Positions 1 through 9,645 are shown, counted from the first letter of the stretch. The stretch is 64,000 bases of DNA from Verrucomicrobiia bacterium (GCA_030427505.1 JAUICH010000014.1:1-64000); one strand, 5' to 3'. The notes: generated by a model from the sequence alone, not told the origin. Made by a program: numbers and translations.

Positions 1-344
1 GAGGCTATGTGAATCATAACTGACTGAAGAGCAACGAAGACCCCAGCCAAAAAGACCGGTTCCCGCCCTGCCGCCAGCGGCTCTTTGTTCAGACCAAGCG
101 CTCATCATTTTAAGGCGGTCAGTGCACCAGGGGCCGCCTTTGCGGTTGAGGGAAGAGCCCGGGAGCATGGCCGGCTCCCGGGGACTGATTGAAAGAGACG
201 GGAAGGGGAGGGAAGCGTTTCTCCCTTACCCCCTGAATGCGCCATCAGGATGGTGAGGCGATATTTGACGCCTCCGCCGTAATGAATTAGGCAACTGTGG
301 CGTCCTTCTGCGCTCTTCTATCAGAAGAAAATATTCCCCCTAGC
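1..344. other. Intergenic left edge, no gene recognised
   Basis: No credible coding region was found in this stretch. A GC-rich inverted repeat lies around 150-182 (GCCCGGGAG pairing with CTCCCGGG), but no T-run follows it, so it is not a convincing terminator. The leader of the M28 peptidase gene must lie here, but no promoter could be assigned. Confidence 0.4.
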
Positions 345-3300
345 ATGCTCATGAGCAGAGACCATTCCCGAATCGCGGTCCCCTGGCGCGGTGGCCTGAG
401 ACATTTGTATTTGCCTCTGTTAGCTGGATTGGCGCTTGCCGGGTGCCTGATCCCAGCCGTTTTCGCGAAAGAAGAGGAGAAGGAGAAGAGCGCGGAAAGT
501 GCCGCGATGGAGAGCTCCGCCGAACGGGAGGCCCTGTTGCTGGACGGGGTGCGCCAGCTCACCTTTGAAGGGAAGCGGGCCGGCGAGGGCTACTTCAGCG
601 CGGACGGCACGAAGATGATTTTTCAGAGCGAGCGCGAGCCGGAGAATCCCTTCTTCCAGATTTACCTGATGGATCTGGAGACCGGAGACACCGAGCGCGT
701 CTCTCCAGGCCAGGGGAAAACGACCTGCGCCTGGATTCATCCGGATGGAAAGCGGGTGCTTTTTGCCTCCACCCAGGATGACCCGGACGCTCTAAAAGAG
801 CAGGAAGAGGAACTGGCGGATCGCGCCGCGGGTAAGGAGCGCCGTTATTCGTGGGACTATGACACGTTCTACGACATCTACGAATATGACTTGGAGAAGA
901 AGACCTACCGGAAGCTGACGGACGCCAAGGGCTACGACGCGGAGGGCAGTTATTCCCCAGATGGATCGAAGGTGGCTTTTGCCTCCAACCGGCACGCCTA
1001 CACCGGCGAGGAAGAGCTGAGCAAGGAAGACGAGAAATGGTTCAGCATGAACCCTTCTTTCATGATGGATCTCTACATCATGGACAGCGACGGCAGTAAT
1101 GTGCGCCGCTTGACCAAGACGCCGGGCTATGACGGGGGGCCGTTCTTCAGCGCGGACGGTTCGAAGATCTGCTGGCGGCGCTTTTCCCGGGAAGGGGACA
1201 CCGCCGAAGTGTTCAGCATGAATGTGGATGGCACGGAAGAGAAGCAGCTCACCAAGATTGGCGCCATGTCCTGGGCGCCCTACTTCCATCCTTCCGGCGA
1301 GTACCTGATTTTCACCACCAACAAGCACGGTTTTGCCAATTTCGAACTCTACCTGGTGGATGCGAAGGGAGAGAAAGAACCGGTCCGGGTGACCCACACG
1401 GATGGGTTTGACGGGTTGCCTGCTTTTTCGCCGGACGGGAAACACCTGGCTTGGACGAGCAACCGCACCTCAGACAAAAAATCCCAGATATTCATTGGCG
1501 ACTGGAATCACGAAGCCGCCCGGGCGCTGCTGGGCCTGAGCGGGGAAAGTTCCACCTCGGATGTTGCCCCTGGATTGAGCGAGACAGACGCGGCCGTTTC
1601 CGCTGACGATCTGCGCGCGCACATTGCCTACCTGGCCTCGGAGAAGTTACAGGGCCGCCTGACCGGGACGCCGGGCGAGAAGCTGGCGACGGAATACGTG
1701 GCCGAGTACTTCGGGTCGCTCGGCCTGGAACCGGCAGGGGACGAGGGTACGTTTTTCCAGGAGTTCGAGTTTACCGCCGGCGTGGACTTGGGAAAAGAGA
1801 ACCGGCTGACCCTGAAGACGGGCGAGGATGAGACCGAATTCGAAGCGGACAAAGCGTGGCGGCCGCTGTCCTTCTCTGAAATTGGCGAGGTGGATCCCAC
1901 CGGTGTGGTGTTTGCCGGCTACGGCATCGAGATTCCCGAAGAGGCCACCGACGCCAAGGGCGAGAAAGTGGAAATGTATTCCTCCTACTACCACCTGGAT
2001 GTGGCGGACAAGTGGGTCATGGTGTTCCGCTTTTTCCCAGAGGACGTGGACAGGGAACGCCGCAGGCAGTTCGGTCCTTTTTCCGCCCTGAGGTATAAAG
2101 CCATGGAAGCCCGCAAACGCGGCGCGAAGGGAATTATCTTCGTTACCGGGCCGAACTCCAGGGCGAACGACGAGCTGGTGGACCTGACCTTCGATGCCTC
2201 CATGGCGAGTTCCGGGTTGCCAGCCATTTCCGTTTCCCGAGCCACGGCGCAAAAAATTCTCGATGCGGCGGGTAAGGATCTGCAGACGCTACAAACCGGA
2301 CTGGACAGCGGCGAGATGGCGGCGGGCTTCAGCGTGGGGGACATCACCCTGTCCGCGAAGGTGGACATCCAGCAGGAGAAACGCACAGGTCACAATGTGC
2401 TGGCGCGTCTGAAAGCGGCAGATCCCGAAGCGCAGAATCGGCCGGATCTGGCCATCGGCGCACATGTCGATCACCTGGGGCCGGACGCGGGCCCAGGTTC
2501 CCTGGCCCGGGACGACGAGAAGGACCAGATTCACTACGGGGCGGACGACAATGCCTCCGGCGTCGCGGCCATGATGGAAGTGGCGCAGTACCTGGCCACG
2601 CAGGTGGAAGCCGGAAAGCTGACGCTGAAGCGGGACGTACTGTTTGCCGCCTGGTCCGGCGAGGAATTGGGCCTGATTGGTTCGTCTTACTTTGTGCGTC
2701 AAGAAGCCAAGAATTTGAAAGGCGACGAAAATGCCCCGCTGGGTGGCGCGTATGCCGCCTACCTGAACATGGACATGGTGGGCCGTCTGTCCGAAAAGCT
2801 CATCCTCCAGGGGCTGGGCTCCAGCAGCGTCTGGCCCGGCGTGGTGGAGCGGCGGAACGCGCCAGTGGGCCTTTCCATCGTGACGCAGAAGGACACCTAC
2901 TTGCCCACGGACGCTACTTCGTTCTATCTGCGGCAGGTGCCGATTTTGAGCGCCTTCACCGGCGCGCACGAGGACTACCACACCCCGCGGGACACGGCGG
3001 ACAAGATCAATTACGAAGGCGCGGAGGACATCGCCCGTTTCATGGCGCTGGTGGCGCGTGGTCTGGCGAGCGATCCCGAAGCCCCGGACTATGTGAAGGT
3101 GGACCCGCCGAAGCAACGGGGCTCCTCTGGCAGCCTGCGGGCTTACTTAGGCACCGTGCCGGATTATTCCCAGGGAGATGTCGAAGGCGTCAAGCTTTCC
3201 GGCGTGGCCGACGGCGGCCCAGCCGCCAAAGCGGGCGTGCGGGGCGGAGACGTCATCGTGGGCCTGGGCGGCACGGAGATCCTTAACATCTACGACTACA

Positions 3301-3404
3301 CCAACATCATCAGCACCCTGAAAGTGGGGGAAGAGACGGAGATCAAGGTGAAGCGTGGCGACGAGGTACTGACCCTCAAGATCACGCCCGGCAGCCGGGA
3401 GTGA
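345..3404 (+). CDS. Secreted PD40-PA-M28-PDZ multidomain peptidase
   Basis: Probable exported zinc aminopeptidase of the M28 family, about 1019 aa. After a signal-peptide-like N-terminus (hydrophobic LPLLAGLALAGC, then AVFA) come TolB-like PD40 beta-propeller repeats with SPDG/SADG motifs (about residues 65-385). A PA-like insert and the M28 catalytic domain follow. The zinc ligands and catalytic residues are all visible: GAHVDHLG (~704), GADDNASG (~731), SGEELGLIG (~770), NMDMVGR (~807) and DYHTPRD (~878). A PDZ domain closes the protein (~930-1018). The frame stays open to a GTG at 297, but the ATG at 345 (or 351) places the signal peptide better. The propeller probably gates or binds peptide substrates. 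No partner gene is adjacent; the next gene is a sigma factor about 90 nt downstream. Confidence 0.85.
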   Translation: MLMSRDHSRIAVPWRGGLRHLYLPLLAGLALAGCLIPAVFAKEEEKEKSAESAAMESSAEREALLLDGVRQLTFEGKRAGEGYFSADGTKMIFQSEREPENPFFQIYLMDLETGDTERVSPGQGKTTCAWIHPDGKRVLFASTQDDPDALKEQEEELADRAAGKERRYSWDYDTFYDIYEYDLEKKTYRKLTDAKGYDAEGSYSPDGSKVAFASNRHAYTGEEELSKEDEKWFSMNPSFMMDLYIMDSDGSNVRRLTKTPGYDGGPFFSADGSKICWRRFSREGDTAEVFSMNVDGTEEKQLTKIGAMSWAPYFHPSGEYLIFTTNKHGFANFELYLVDAKGEKEPVRVTHTDGFDGLPAFSPDGKHLAWTSNRTSDKKSQIFIGDWNHEAARALLGLSGESSTSDVAPGLSETDAAVSADDLRAHIAYLASEKLQGRLTGTPGEKLATEYVAEYFGSLGLEPAGDEGTFFQEFEFTAGVDLGKENRLTLKTGEDETEFEADKAWRPLSFSEIGEVDPTGVVFAGYGIEIPEEATDAKGEKVEMYSSYYHLDVADKWVMVFRFFPEDVDRERRRQFGPFSALRYKAMEARKRGAKGIIFVTGPNSRANDELVDLTFDASMASSGLPAISVSRATAQKILDAAGKDLQTLQTGLDSGEMAAGFSVGDITLSAKVDIQQEKRTGHNVLARLKAADPEAQNRPDLAIGAHVDHLGPDAGPGSLARDDEKDQIHYGADDNASGVAAMMEVAQYLATQVEAGKLTLKRDVLFAAWSGEELGLIGSSYFVRQEAKNLKGDENAPLGGAYAAYLNMDMVGRLSEKLILQGLGSSSVWPGVVERRNAPVGLSIVTQKDTYLPTDATSFYLRQVPILSAFTGAHEDYHTPRDTADKINYEGAEDIARFMALVARGLASDPEAPDYVKVDPPKQRGSSGSLRAYLGTVPDYSQGDVEGVKLSGVADGGPAAKAGVRGGDVIVGLGGTEILNIYDYTNIISTLKVGEETEIKVKRGDEVLTLKITPGSRE

Positions 3405-3494
3405 GGAAAGGGGTGCGGGCAGAGCGCTCCGGGAAAAAAGCCCGCGATTGACCGGGAGCGGTTTATCGGGTTCGGTGCGGGTTCGTAGGAAGCA

Positions 3495-4100
3495 ATGTCC
3501 GCGAATCCGGAGAGTGGTGGTGACTCGCCTTCAAACTCGGACGCCAAGCCAGAGGCTTGGCTGCGCGACTTTGGCGATCACCTCTACGCCTACGCCATGT
3601 TCCGCGTCCGGGACCGGCAGATCGCGGAAGACCTGGTGCAGGAAGCTCTGCTGGCGGCTTGGAAGGGGTATGGGAAATTTCAGGGCCGCAGTTCGGAGAA
3701 GACCTGGCTGACCACCATTCTCCACAACAAGATCGTGGATTTTGTCAGAAAGGCTTCGCGCGAAAACCTCGTCTTTACAGAGGACGAATTGGTGGCGGAA
3801 AAGCCGGGAGAATTTGATGATGAAGGACGGGTGACTGTGGACCACCGCATCGGCGCGTGGGCCATGCGGCCTGATCAACTGGCCCATAGCGGGGAATTTT
3901 GGGAAGTGCTCATGTCCTGTATCGGAAAGTTGCCACCGGACATTGGCGAAGTATTTAAGCTCAGGGAGATAGACGGGCTTTCCACGGAAGAGATCTGTAA
4001 ACAAAAACGAATACAAAAGAACAATTATTGGGTCATCATGCACCGTGCCCGGAAGGGATTGCGGGAGTGCCTTACCCGGAACTGGTTTGGAAAGACCTGA
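3495..4100 (+). CDS. ECF-type RNA polymerase sigma factor
   Basis: Sigma-70 family factor of the extracytoplasmic-function class, 201 aa. Region 2 is clear: AEDLVQEALLAAW followed by KTWLTTILHNKIVDFVRK, the core-binding and -10 recognition helices. A charged linker follows. Region 4 (LPPDIGEVFKLREIDGLSTE and RARKGLRECL) is a helix-turn-helix for the -35 element. The ATG at 3495 follows a purine-rich TAGGAAG. A small cysteine-rich protein starts 67 nt downstream on the same strand and looks like its anti-sigma partner. The regulon cannot be read from the sequence. The family assignment is firm; the stimulus is unknown. Confidence 0.9.
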   Translation: MSANPESGGDSPSNSDAKPEAWLRDFGDHLYAYAMFRVRDRQIAEDLVQEALLAAWKGYGKFQGRSSEKTWLTTILHNKIVDFVRKASRENLVFTEDELVAEKPGEFDDEGRVTVDHRIGAWAMRPDQLAHSGEFWEVLMSCIGKLPPDIGEVFKLREIDGLSTEEICKQKRIQKNNYWVIMHRARKGLRECLTRNWFGKT

Positions 4101-4167
4101 AACCCGCCCGTGTGGCGATTGGCAGACAACCTGCATTCCCCGAAGAAGCGACATCCGGCCCCGATTG

Positions 4168-4443
4168 ATGAACAAAATGATTCCCAACTGCCGCCAGACC
4201 CAGGAACTGCACTCCCGGGGGCTGGACGAAAAGCTGCCCTGGCTCCAGCGGCTGGCCGTGCGGATTCATTGTCTGCTCTGCACCTGCTGCAGCCGCTATG
4301 GGAAGCAGTTGAAGTTCATGAGCCGCCTTTGCGATCAGCTGCCGGAATATGGAGACTTCGGAAAGAAAAACCCAATGCCGGAAGAGAGCCGCCAACGCAT
4401 TGCCCAGGCGCTGAAGCGGGGGCCGGGCGGGGAAGCGGAATAG
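4168..4443 (+). CDS. Small zinc-finger anti-sigma-like protein
   Basis: A 91-aa protein that starts at the ATG at 4168; the frame is open further upstream, but that part overlaps the sigma gene. An early NCRQTQELHSRGLDEKLP segment is followed by LQRLAVRIHCLLCTCCSRYG. This matches the layout of short zf-HC2-like anti-sigma proteins that follow ECF sigma genes: an N-terminal Cys, then a His-x3-Cys-x2-Cys-type cluster. No membrane segment is present, so it would be a soluble anti-sigma or sigma-modulating factor. Its place directly behind the ECF gene supports the role. The zinc-binding assignment is inferred from cysteine spacing only. Confidence 0.65.
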   Translation: MNKMIPNCRQTQELHSRGLDEKLPWLQRLAVRIHCLLCTCCSRYGKQLKFMSRLCDQLPEYGDFGKKNPMPEESRQRIAQALKRGPGGEAE

Positions 4444-4468
4444 ATATCCCGGCGGGCGGCCTTTTCCC

Positions 4469-4981
4469 TCACGCGGTGGAGCCGGCCGGTTCCCGGGAAG
4501 AGATGCGCAATTCGGCTTCGATGGCGCCGATGAGAGCGTGGAGATTCACCGGCTTGCTCATGGAGGCCACGCCTTGGACGTTCCGGGTGGGCAGGGGATA
4601 GATGCCACGCGGCTCTTCCACCAGGCCTGACAGGAAAATGACGGGGATGCCGGCCACCTCCGGGTCGGCGGCGAGCTGATTGTGCACCTGAAGGCTGGAG
4701 CATTCCGGGAGCAGCAGGTCCAGCAGAATGAGCGCCGGCTGGATGCGCCGGGCGGTTTCCATGACCGAGGAAGCCTCACTAAGGGTATAGACATGGTAGC
4801 GTCCCGTGGTCTCCAGGCCCTGTTTCAGGCTGGCGGCCATCAGGGTATCGTCATCGACGACCAGGATGGAAACCTTTTCAGAATGGCTGGCTTCGGATGA
4901 CACGCTGGTCGAAGGGTGGGATGGATCAAATTCGCTACAACTTCGCTGGAGATAAGAGCAGTAGACGCCCCCGCAAGGCAA
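4469..4981 (-). CDS. Single-domain response regulator (receiver domain)
   Basis: CheY-like receiver protein, 170 aa, with no output domain. The acidic pocket is VSILVVDDDTL, the phosphoacceptor Asp lies in ILLDLLLPE, the switch Ser in VIFLSG, and the conserved Lys in SMSKP. About 35 residues precede the domain (from MPCGGVYC) and are low in information, so the true start could be further downstream. It is convergent with the anti-sigma-like gene (25-nt gap), and no histidine kinase is adjacent, so it is an orphan regulator. It may act by protein-protein interaction, as other stand-alone receivers do. Confidence 0.85.
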   Translation of the reverse strand: MPCGGVYCSYLQRSCSEFDPSHPSTSVSSEASHSEKVSILVVDDDTLMAASLKQGLETTGRYHVYTLSEASSVMETARRIQPALILLDLLLPECSSLQVHNQLAADPEVAGIPVIFLSGLVEEPRGIYPLPTRNVQGVASMSKPVNLHALIGAIEAELRISSREPAGSTA

Positions 4982-5047
4982 AACCTGAAGTGTGACAATC
5001 CCGACTCCGAAACCCGGGCTGGAGCGCGCGGGGAAAGGGCTGAAAAA

Positions 5048-6898
5048 CTACTTCAGCGGCCAGAACCAGGGGAGGGGGATGAGGACCGTGGCGACGAGCC
5101 AGAGGATCAGATTCAGCGGCACGCCCACCCGTGGGAAGTCCGTGAAGCGGTAGCCCCCCGCGCCATAGACATAGGTATTCGTCTGGTAGCCGATGGGGGT
5201 GGCGAAGCTGGCGCTGCAGCCGAACATCATGGCCACGATGAAAGGGCGCGCGTCCAGCCCCAGGGAATCGGCCACGCCAATGACAATGGGCGTGAGCAGC
5301 GCGGCCACGGCATTGTTGCTGATGATCTCCGTCAGCACGGAACTCAGCAGGTAGATGATGGACAAAATGACAAAAGGCGCGAAGCCATCGCACACGGACA
5401 TGATGCCGCTCACCAGGTGACTGGCCGCGCCGGTCTGTTCCATCGCCAGGCCCAGAGCCAGCATGCCGAAGATGAGGAAGATGATGTTCCACTGGATGGA
5501 TTCGTAGGCCTGCTGGGGCGTCAGCACGCGGATCAGCACCATGGCTAGCGCGGCCAGAATCGCCAGGGCGGGAATAGACAGGACCCCGAAGGACGCGCCC
5601 AGTACAAAGGCCACCACGATGCCGATGGCGGGCCAGACATGGTGCGGCTTGGGCGTGGACTTAGGCGGCTCGGTAATGATGATGAAATCCTGCGAGCGTT
5701 CCAGCTGATGGATGCCGCCTTCCGGACCTTCCATGAGCAACGTATCGCCAAAGGCCAGGCGGATGTCTTCCATTCCGGTCCGCAGGTTCTCCCCCTGGCG
5801 GTGGATGGCCAGAATCTGCACGCCGTAGCGCTGGCGCAGTCCGGCCTCCTGGAGGTTCTTGCCCACCAGCCGGGACTGGGGGCCCACGATGCCCTCTACC
5901 ATCTTCAACTCGCGGGTTTCCAGTTCTTTCAGGTTCATCTGCCGCTGGCCGGGCAGGCGGATGCCCTCCGTCTCCATCAGGTCGCCAAAGCTGGCGCCAT
6001 GCACGGTGAGCAGCAGGCGGTCTCGCTCGCGGATCGCGAGTTCCTCCAGGGGATCTTCCAGCGTCTTGCCCCGGCGGCGCACCTCCAGCACCCGCACGTT
6101 GGGGATCTCCTTCATGAGGGTTTCCGTGAGCGGCTTGCCGATCAGCGGGGATCCGCTTTCCACCTGGAACTGGGTAAGGAAGTCGCGGTGCTGATCGGGC
6201 TCCAGCAGTTCGGCCAGGGAACTGCGCTTCGGCAGGAGTTTCCGGCCGACGGTCAGCATGTAACCGAAGCCGACCACAGCATAGAGGAGGCCCAGCTTAG
6301 TCACTTCGAACATGCCGAAGGGCGCTTGGCCGTGCTTCTGTGCCACGCCATCGGCGATGAGGTTCGTCGAGGTGCCGGTGAGCGTGCAGGTGCCGCCCAG
6401 GATGCAGGCAAAGGAAAGCGGAATCATGAGGCGCGAGGCCTTCAGGCCCGTGGCGCGGGCGTGGGCCAGCACCAGGGGTAGAAAGACGACCACCACGGCG
6501 GTGTTATTGATGAAGGCGGACAGAAGTGCGGCCATGGTCATCATGACCGCCATCACACGTAGTTCGCTTTTTCCAGCGATGCGGGTGAAAAAGCGGCCCA
6601 TGAGCTGGATGACGCCGCTGCGTTCCAGCCCCTCGCTTAGGACGAACATGCAGGCCACGGTGATGGGCGCGCCGTTGCTGAACACGCTGAGCAGACCCGG
6701 CTGGCCGGCCTCGGGATGGCCAATCGCCGGGAGCAGCCCCAGCAGCAGGATGGCCCCCATGGCACAGATGGCCACCAAGTCCGGCGGACCCCATTCGCGG
6801 AAGAATGCCACCATCACCACCACCAGCAGGAGAAAGGTGGCGATGATGGACAGGTTGATCCCGTCTGGGAACAGGGGCTCTAGGAGGTCGATCAGCAT
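5048..6898 (-). CDS. SLC13/DASS-type anion:Na+ symporter with RCK_C domains
   Basis: Integral membrane transporter of about 616 aa. The ATG at 6898 gives MLIDLLEPLFPDGINLS and a first membrane helix directly afterwards; an upstream start would only add a non-hydrophobic extension. About five N-terminal helices contain the family's FINNTAVVVVFLP motif. A central soluble block (~200-390) contains two RCK_C/TrkA_C-like domains (VRVLEVRRRGKTLEDPL; YGVQILAIHRQGENL). The C-terminal half repeats the membrane unit, with SNNAVAALLTPI and an ATPIGYQTN motif. Such proteins import sulfate, dicarboxylates or similar anions, and the RCK_C domains are thought to be regulatory. The substrate cannot be told from the sequence. 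It is divergent from the MGMT gene across a 220-nt gap. Confidence 0.88.
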   Translation of the reverse strand: MLIDLLEPLFPDGINLSIIATFLLLVVVMVAFFREWGPPDLVAICAMGAILLLGLLPAIGHPEAGQPGLLSVFSNGAPITVACMFVLSEGLERSGVIQLMGRFFTRIAGKSELRVMAVMMTMAALLSAFINNTAVVVVFLPLVLAHARATGLKASRLMIPLSFACILGGTCTLTGTSTNLIADGVAQKHGQAPFGMFEVTKLGLLYAVVGFGYMLTVGRKLLPKRSSLAELLEPDQHRDFLTQFQVESGSPLIGKPLTETLMKEIPNVRVLEVRRRGKTLEDPLEELAIRERDRLLLTVHGASFGDLMETEGIRLPGQRQMNLKELETRELKMVEGIVGPQSRLVGKNLQEAGLRQRYGVQILAIHRQGENLRTGMEDIRLAFGDTLLMEGPEGGIHQLERSQDFIIITEPPKSTPKPHHVWPAIGIVVAFVLGASFGVLSIPALAILAALAMVLIRVLTPQQAYESIQWNIIFLIFGMLALGLAMEQTGAASHLVSGIMSVCDGFAPFVILSIIYLLSSVLTEIISNNAVAALLTPIVIGVADSLGLDARPFIVAMMFGCSASFATPIGYQTNTYVYGAGGYRFTDFPRVGVPLNLILWLVATVLIPLPWFWPLK

Positions 6899-7119
6899 GA
6901 GTGAGTGAAGGGGACGGAGAGAGTAGCCAGTCGCATTTCCTTGCAAACCCTGCCAGAGAAAAGGGCCCTTATGACAAACGGCACGGGGTCCTGGAATGGG
7001 TTACGCCTTTCGGGGCTCCGGAGGGCTTTGAATAAGAGGCTTCCGGATCGGCGGGTGCCGGGTGCCGGGTCCGGTGAGTTCTGCTTTTGATCTGGCGGGC
7101 GGTGAGCTAAGGTTTCCCT

Positions 7120-7509
7120 GTGAACCCTTCCCGTCAGCCCACGGCCTTCGAGCAGCGCGTCTATGACCTGACGCGGACCATCCCGAAGGGCCGGGTCTCC
7201 ACCTACCGGCACCTCGCCAGGGCGCTGGGCTGCGGCTCCAGCCAGGCGGTGGGGCAGGCCCTGAAGCGGAACCCCTTCGCGCCGGAGGTGCCCTGCCACC
7301 GCGTGGTGAAAACTGATCGCGGCCTGGGTGGGTTCGCGGGCCAGACGGAGGGCGAAAAGATTCAGAAGAAACGCCGCATGCTGGAGGAGGAAGGCGTGCG
7401 GTTCGAGGCGGGCGGGTGCGTCTCCCCGGCCTGCATGTATGATTTCCAAAACTACGAAGCCATCACGCCGCCGCCCGGCGAGTTGGCTCTGGAAGGCGAA
7501 TCACGGTGA
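7120..7509 (+). CDS. MGMT-family alkyltransferase (C-terminal domain only)
   Basis: A 129-aa methylated-DNA-protein cysteine methyltransferase-type protein starting with GTG. The helix-turn-helix (GRVSTYRHLARALG, then SSQAVGQALKRNP) and the active-site motif PCHRV with alkyl-acceptor Cys59 are intact, so it should be a true acceptor and not an Atl-type non-catalytic protein. It lacks the N-terminal ribonuclease-like domain of full Ogt/Ada proteins. The C-terminal tail contains two further cysteines. Its stop codon overlaps the GTG start of the next gene (GTGA), so the two are translationally coupled. Confidence 0.85.
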   Translation: MNPSRQPTAFEQRVYDLTRTIPKGRVSTYRHLARALGCGSSQAVGQALKRNPFAPEVPCHRVVKTDRGLGGFAGQTEGEKIQKKRRMLEEEGVRFEAGGCVSPACMYDFQNYEAITPPPGELALEGESR

Positions 7510-7838
7510 GCGAGCGCGAACCCGAAGATCCCTCGCCCATGCGGGCCGAGCTGGCGCGTTACTTGGAGGACTTGGCCCGCTACCGCATGCCGTTCGGAAA
7601 GTTCAAGGAAGCGCCCCTCTACGATCTGCCCCTGGAATACCTGCTCTGGTTCCGCGACCGCGCCGGCGGCTTCCCTCAAGGCCGGCTCGGCGAGCTGATG
7701 TCCTTCGTCTGCGAAACCAAAGCCGCCGGAGCCGAAGAAATCTTCCGCCCCCTCCGCAAAGCCGCCGGCGGCCGGCACGAGCTGTTCCCCCGCCACAAGA
7801 TGAAAGAATGGCGGGCGAGCGAAGGGAAAGGAGAATAG
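7506..7838 (+). CDS. DUF3820-like small protein
   Basis: A 110-aa protein with the segment MPFGKFKEAPLYDLPLEYLL followed by WFRDRAGGFPQGRLGELM. This pattern, a Gly-Lys-x-Lys core followed by 'P..YL.W', is typical of the DUF3820/putative quorum-sensing-regulated-factor family, which is also found fused to exonucleases and helicases. The GTG start overlaps the stop of the MGMT-like gene by 4 nt, so the two are likely co-expressed, which hints at a nucleic-acid-linked role. The biochemical function is unknown. Confidence 0.7.
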   Translation: MSEREPEDPSPMRAELARYLEDLARYRMPFGKFKEAPLYDLPLEYLLWFRDRAGGFPQGRLGELMSFVCETKAAGAEEIFRPLRKAAGGRHELFPRHKMKEWRASEGKGE

Positions 7839-7953
7839 GAGAGAGGTTAGCGGTGAAACCGGATCTACTGCCGGTATTGTCCCATGACACACCGGAAGGT
7901 TGCCTGCGTCGTCACGGGTGCCGATGCTGGGGGCGAACTCCTGAGAAAGACAG

Positions 7954-8436
7954 ATGAATGACGATATCTCTGTGTGGGTGTGGATTGCGATCAGCTTTGC
8001 CGTTGGCTTGGTGGGCTTTGCTCTTCTGAGAGGGGTGTTTCGGCGCTTGCGCGATATGGTTGAGAAACCCGCGAAGGATCCCGGGAATGAAAAACTGGAG
8101 CCCGAATGCACCTTCGTGGTTACCATTGAGGGCGACGAGGTGTGCCACTTCCGTCCGGACGGTACGGAGGAGAGTTTTTTGTGGAGCGATTTGGAGAAAA
8201 TCCACGTCCTCACAACGGACGATGGGCCTTGGGCTCCGGACGTCTTTTGGGTCTTCCACGCCAGCGGAGACACCGGAGCGGTCATTCCCCAGGGAGCGAC
8301 AGGAGAAAAAGAACTGCTCGACAAAATGCTGGCCCAACCAGGCTTCAACAGTGAGAAATTCACCGGGGCGATGAGCTCCACCTCCAATGCGGTGTTTGAG
8401 GTTTGGGAAAAACCGGAAGAGGAATCGGCTGGGTAA
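7954..8436 (+). CDS. Membrane-anchored hypothetical protein
   Basis: A 160-aa protein with one N-terminal transmembrane helix (about residues 7-27, VWVWIAISFAVGLVGFALL) and a soluble domain rich in beta strand. Motifs include VTIEGDEVCHFRPDGTEES and WSDLEKIHVLTTDDGPW, which resemble PH-like or small lipocalin-like folds used by many orphan immunity-type proteins; that likeness is impressionistic. It stands alone between the DUF3820 gene and a repeat array. The function is not recognised. Confidence 0.6.
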   Translation: MNDDISVWVWIAISFAVGLVGFALLRGVFRRLRDMVEKPAKDPGNEKLEPECTFVVTIEGDEVCHFRPDGTEESFLWSDLEKIHVLTTDDGPWAPDVFWVFHASGDTGAVIPQGATGEKELLDKMLAQPGFNSEKFTGAMSSTSNAVFEVWEKPEEESAG

Positions 8437-9645
8437 AATTGATCCACGTCGAAAGCGCTTCTAACAATAGCCCTGCATGCGCAGCCGTTCCGTTGCACAG
8501 GCACAGGCACAGGCACAGGCACAGATACCGATAGACTGCCTCCGCCCGGCAACCAGCACCCCGACGGGGTGCCAGGTGATAGCCCAGGGTGACCAACGGG
8601 AACCCGGGGAAACCGGTCTTCGCGATCAAGGTGGAACGCGATCTCCGAGCGCGTTCACGAGTGACCCCCGTGCTTTCCGCCGTTCCTCGACACAATCGCC
8701 ACGCCCCAAGCCGTCCCTTCCTTTCCCGACCGTCTCTTATCGATCCGGTGCCCTTACCAGAGTTAATCTCCGGTAAGGAGCTCGACGCTGCCATCGCCCG
8801 GCAACCAAGCACCCCAACGGGGTGCCCGGTGATAGCCCAGGGTGACCAACGGGAACCCTGGGAAACCGGTCCCCAATTCAATCCACCCTGAAGGGGTGGC
8901 AGGAGCGTCCGCCTTCCCAGGTGCCTCCATCTCACCCCCCTCGCCAACAAGGTGGAACGCGATCTCCGAGCGCGTTCACGAGTGGCCTCCGCGCTTTCAG
9001 CCGTTCCTCGCCACAAACGTCATGCCCCAGGCCGTCCCTTCCATTCCCGACCGTCTCCTATCGCTCCGGTGCCCTGACCATAGTTAATCTCCGGTAAGGA
9101 GCTTGACGCGCTGCCTCCGCCCGGCAACCAAGCACCCCGACGGGGTGCCAGGTGACAGCCCAGGGTGACCAACGGGAACCCTGGATAACCGGTCCCCAAT
9201 TCATTCCACCCTGAAGGGGTGGCAGGAGCGTCCGTTTGTCCAGAAGCCTCCCTATCATCCGCTTCGCGATCAAGGTGGAACGCGATCTCCGAGCGCGTTC
9301 ACGAGTGGCCCCCGTGCTCCCGCCGTTCCTCGCAAGACACGCCTCGTCCAAAAGCGTCCCTCCCTTTCCGAACTGTCTCTTCTCGCTCTTGTGCCATGAC
9401 CATGGTCAATCCTCCGGCACTGGGACTTTGCCGCAGCGCGACAACCAAGCACCCCAACGGGGTGCCCGTCGATAGCCCAGAGTGACCAAAGGGAACCCTG
9501 GGAAACCCGCCCCGAGTTCCTCCACCCTGAAGGGGTGGACGTGGTGTCCGATCTGGAAGACCAGGACGCGCCTGCGTCTATGCCCCCAAGCGTTCTCCCC
9601 ATTCCGGCTTTGCACCCGCCGCCGGGCCGCGCATACATTTAGAGC
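8437..9645. repeat. Composite ~320-bp tandem palindromic repeat array
   Basis: This gap contains no credible gene. It begins with five copies of GCACAG (8495-8524). Blocks then recur in order. Block A has a perfect stem GCACCCCG-A-CGGGGTGC followed by CCCAGGGTGACCAACGGGAA (near 8549, 8800, 9121, 9437). Block C is CCACCCTGAAGGGGTGG (near 8883, 9206, 9521). Block B is GGTGGAACGCGATCTCCGAG then CGCGTTCACGAGTG, with GAACGCG/CGCGTTC arms (8630, 8951, 9272). Block D is a spacer ending TTAATCTCCGGTAAGGAGCT. The B-to-B distance is 320-323 bp. Apparent reading frames through the array are by-products of the repeats. Confidence 0.85.
8495..8524. repeat. Hexanucleotide tandem repeat (GCACAG)x5
   Basis: Five exact copies of GCACAG at the left edge of the composite repeat array. 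A short tandem tract like this is prone to slippage, so copy number may differ between strains. Confidence 0.9.

Noticed and set aside
8477-9016. Short frames on both strands inside the composite repeat array
   Set aside because: They translate the palindromic blocks repeatedly, differ by frame between units and have no RBS.
8437-9645. Possible CRISPR array
   Set aside because: Units are ~320 bp and composite, not ~30-bp repeats with unique 30-40-bp spacers, and no cas gene is near.
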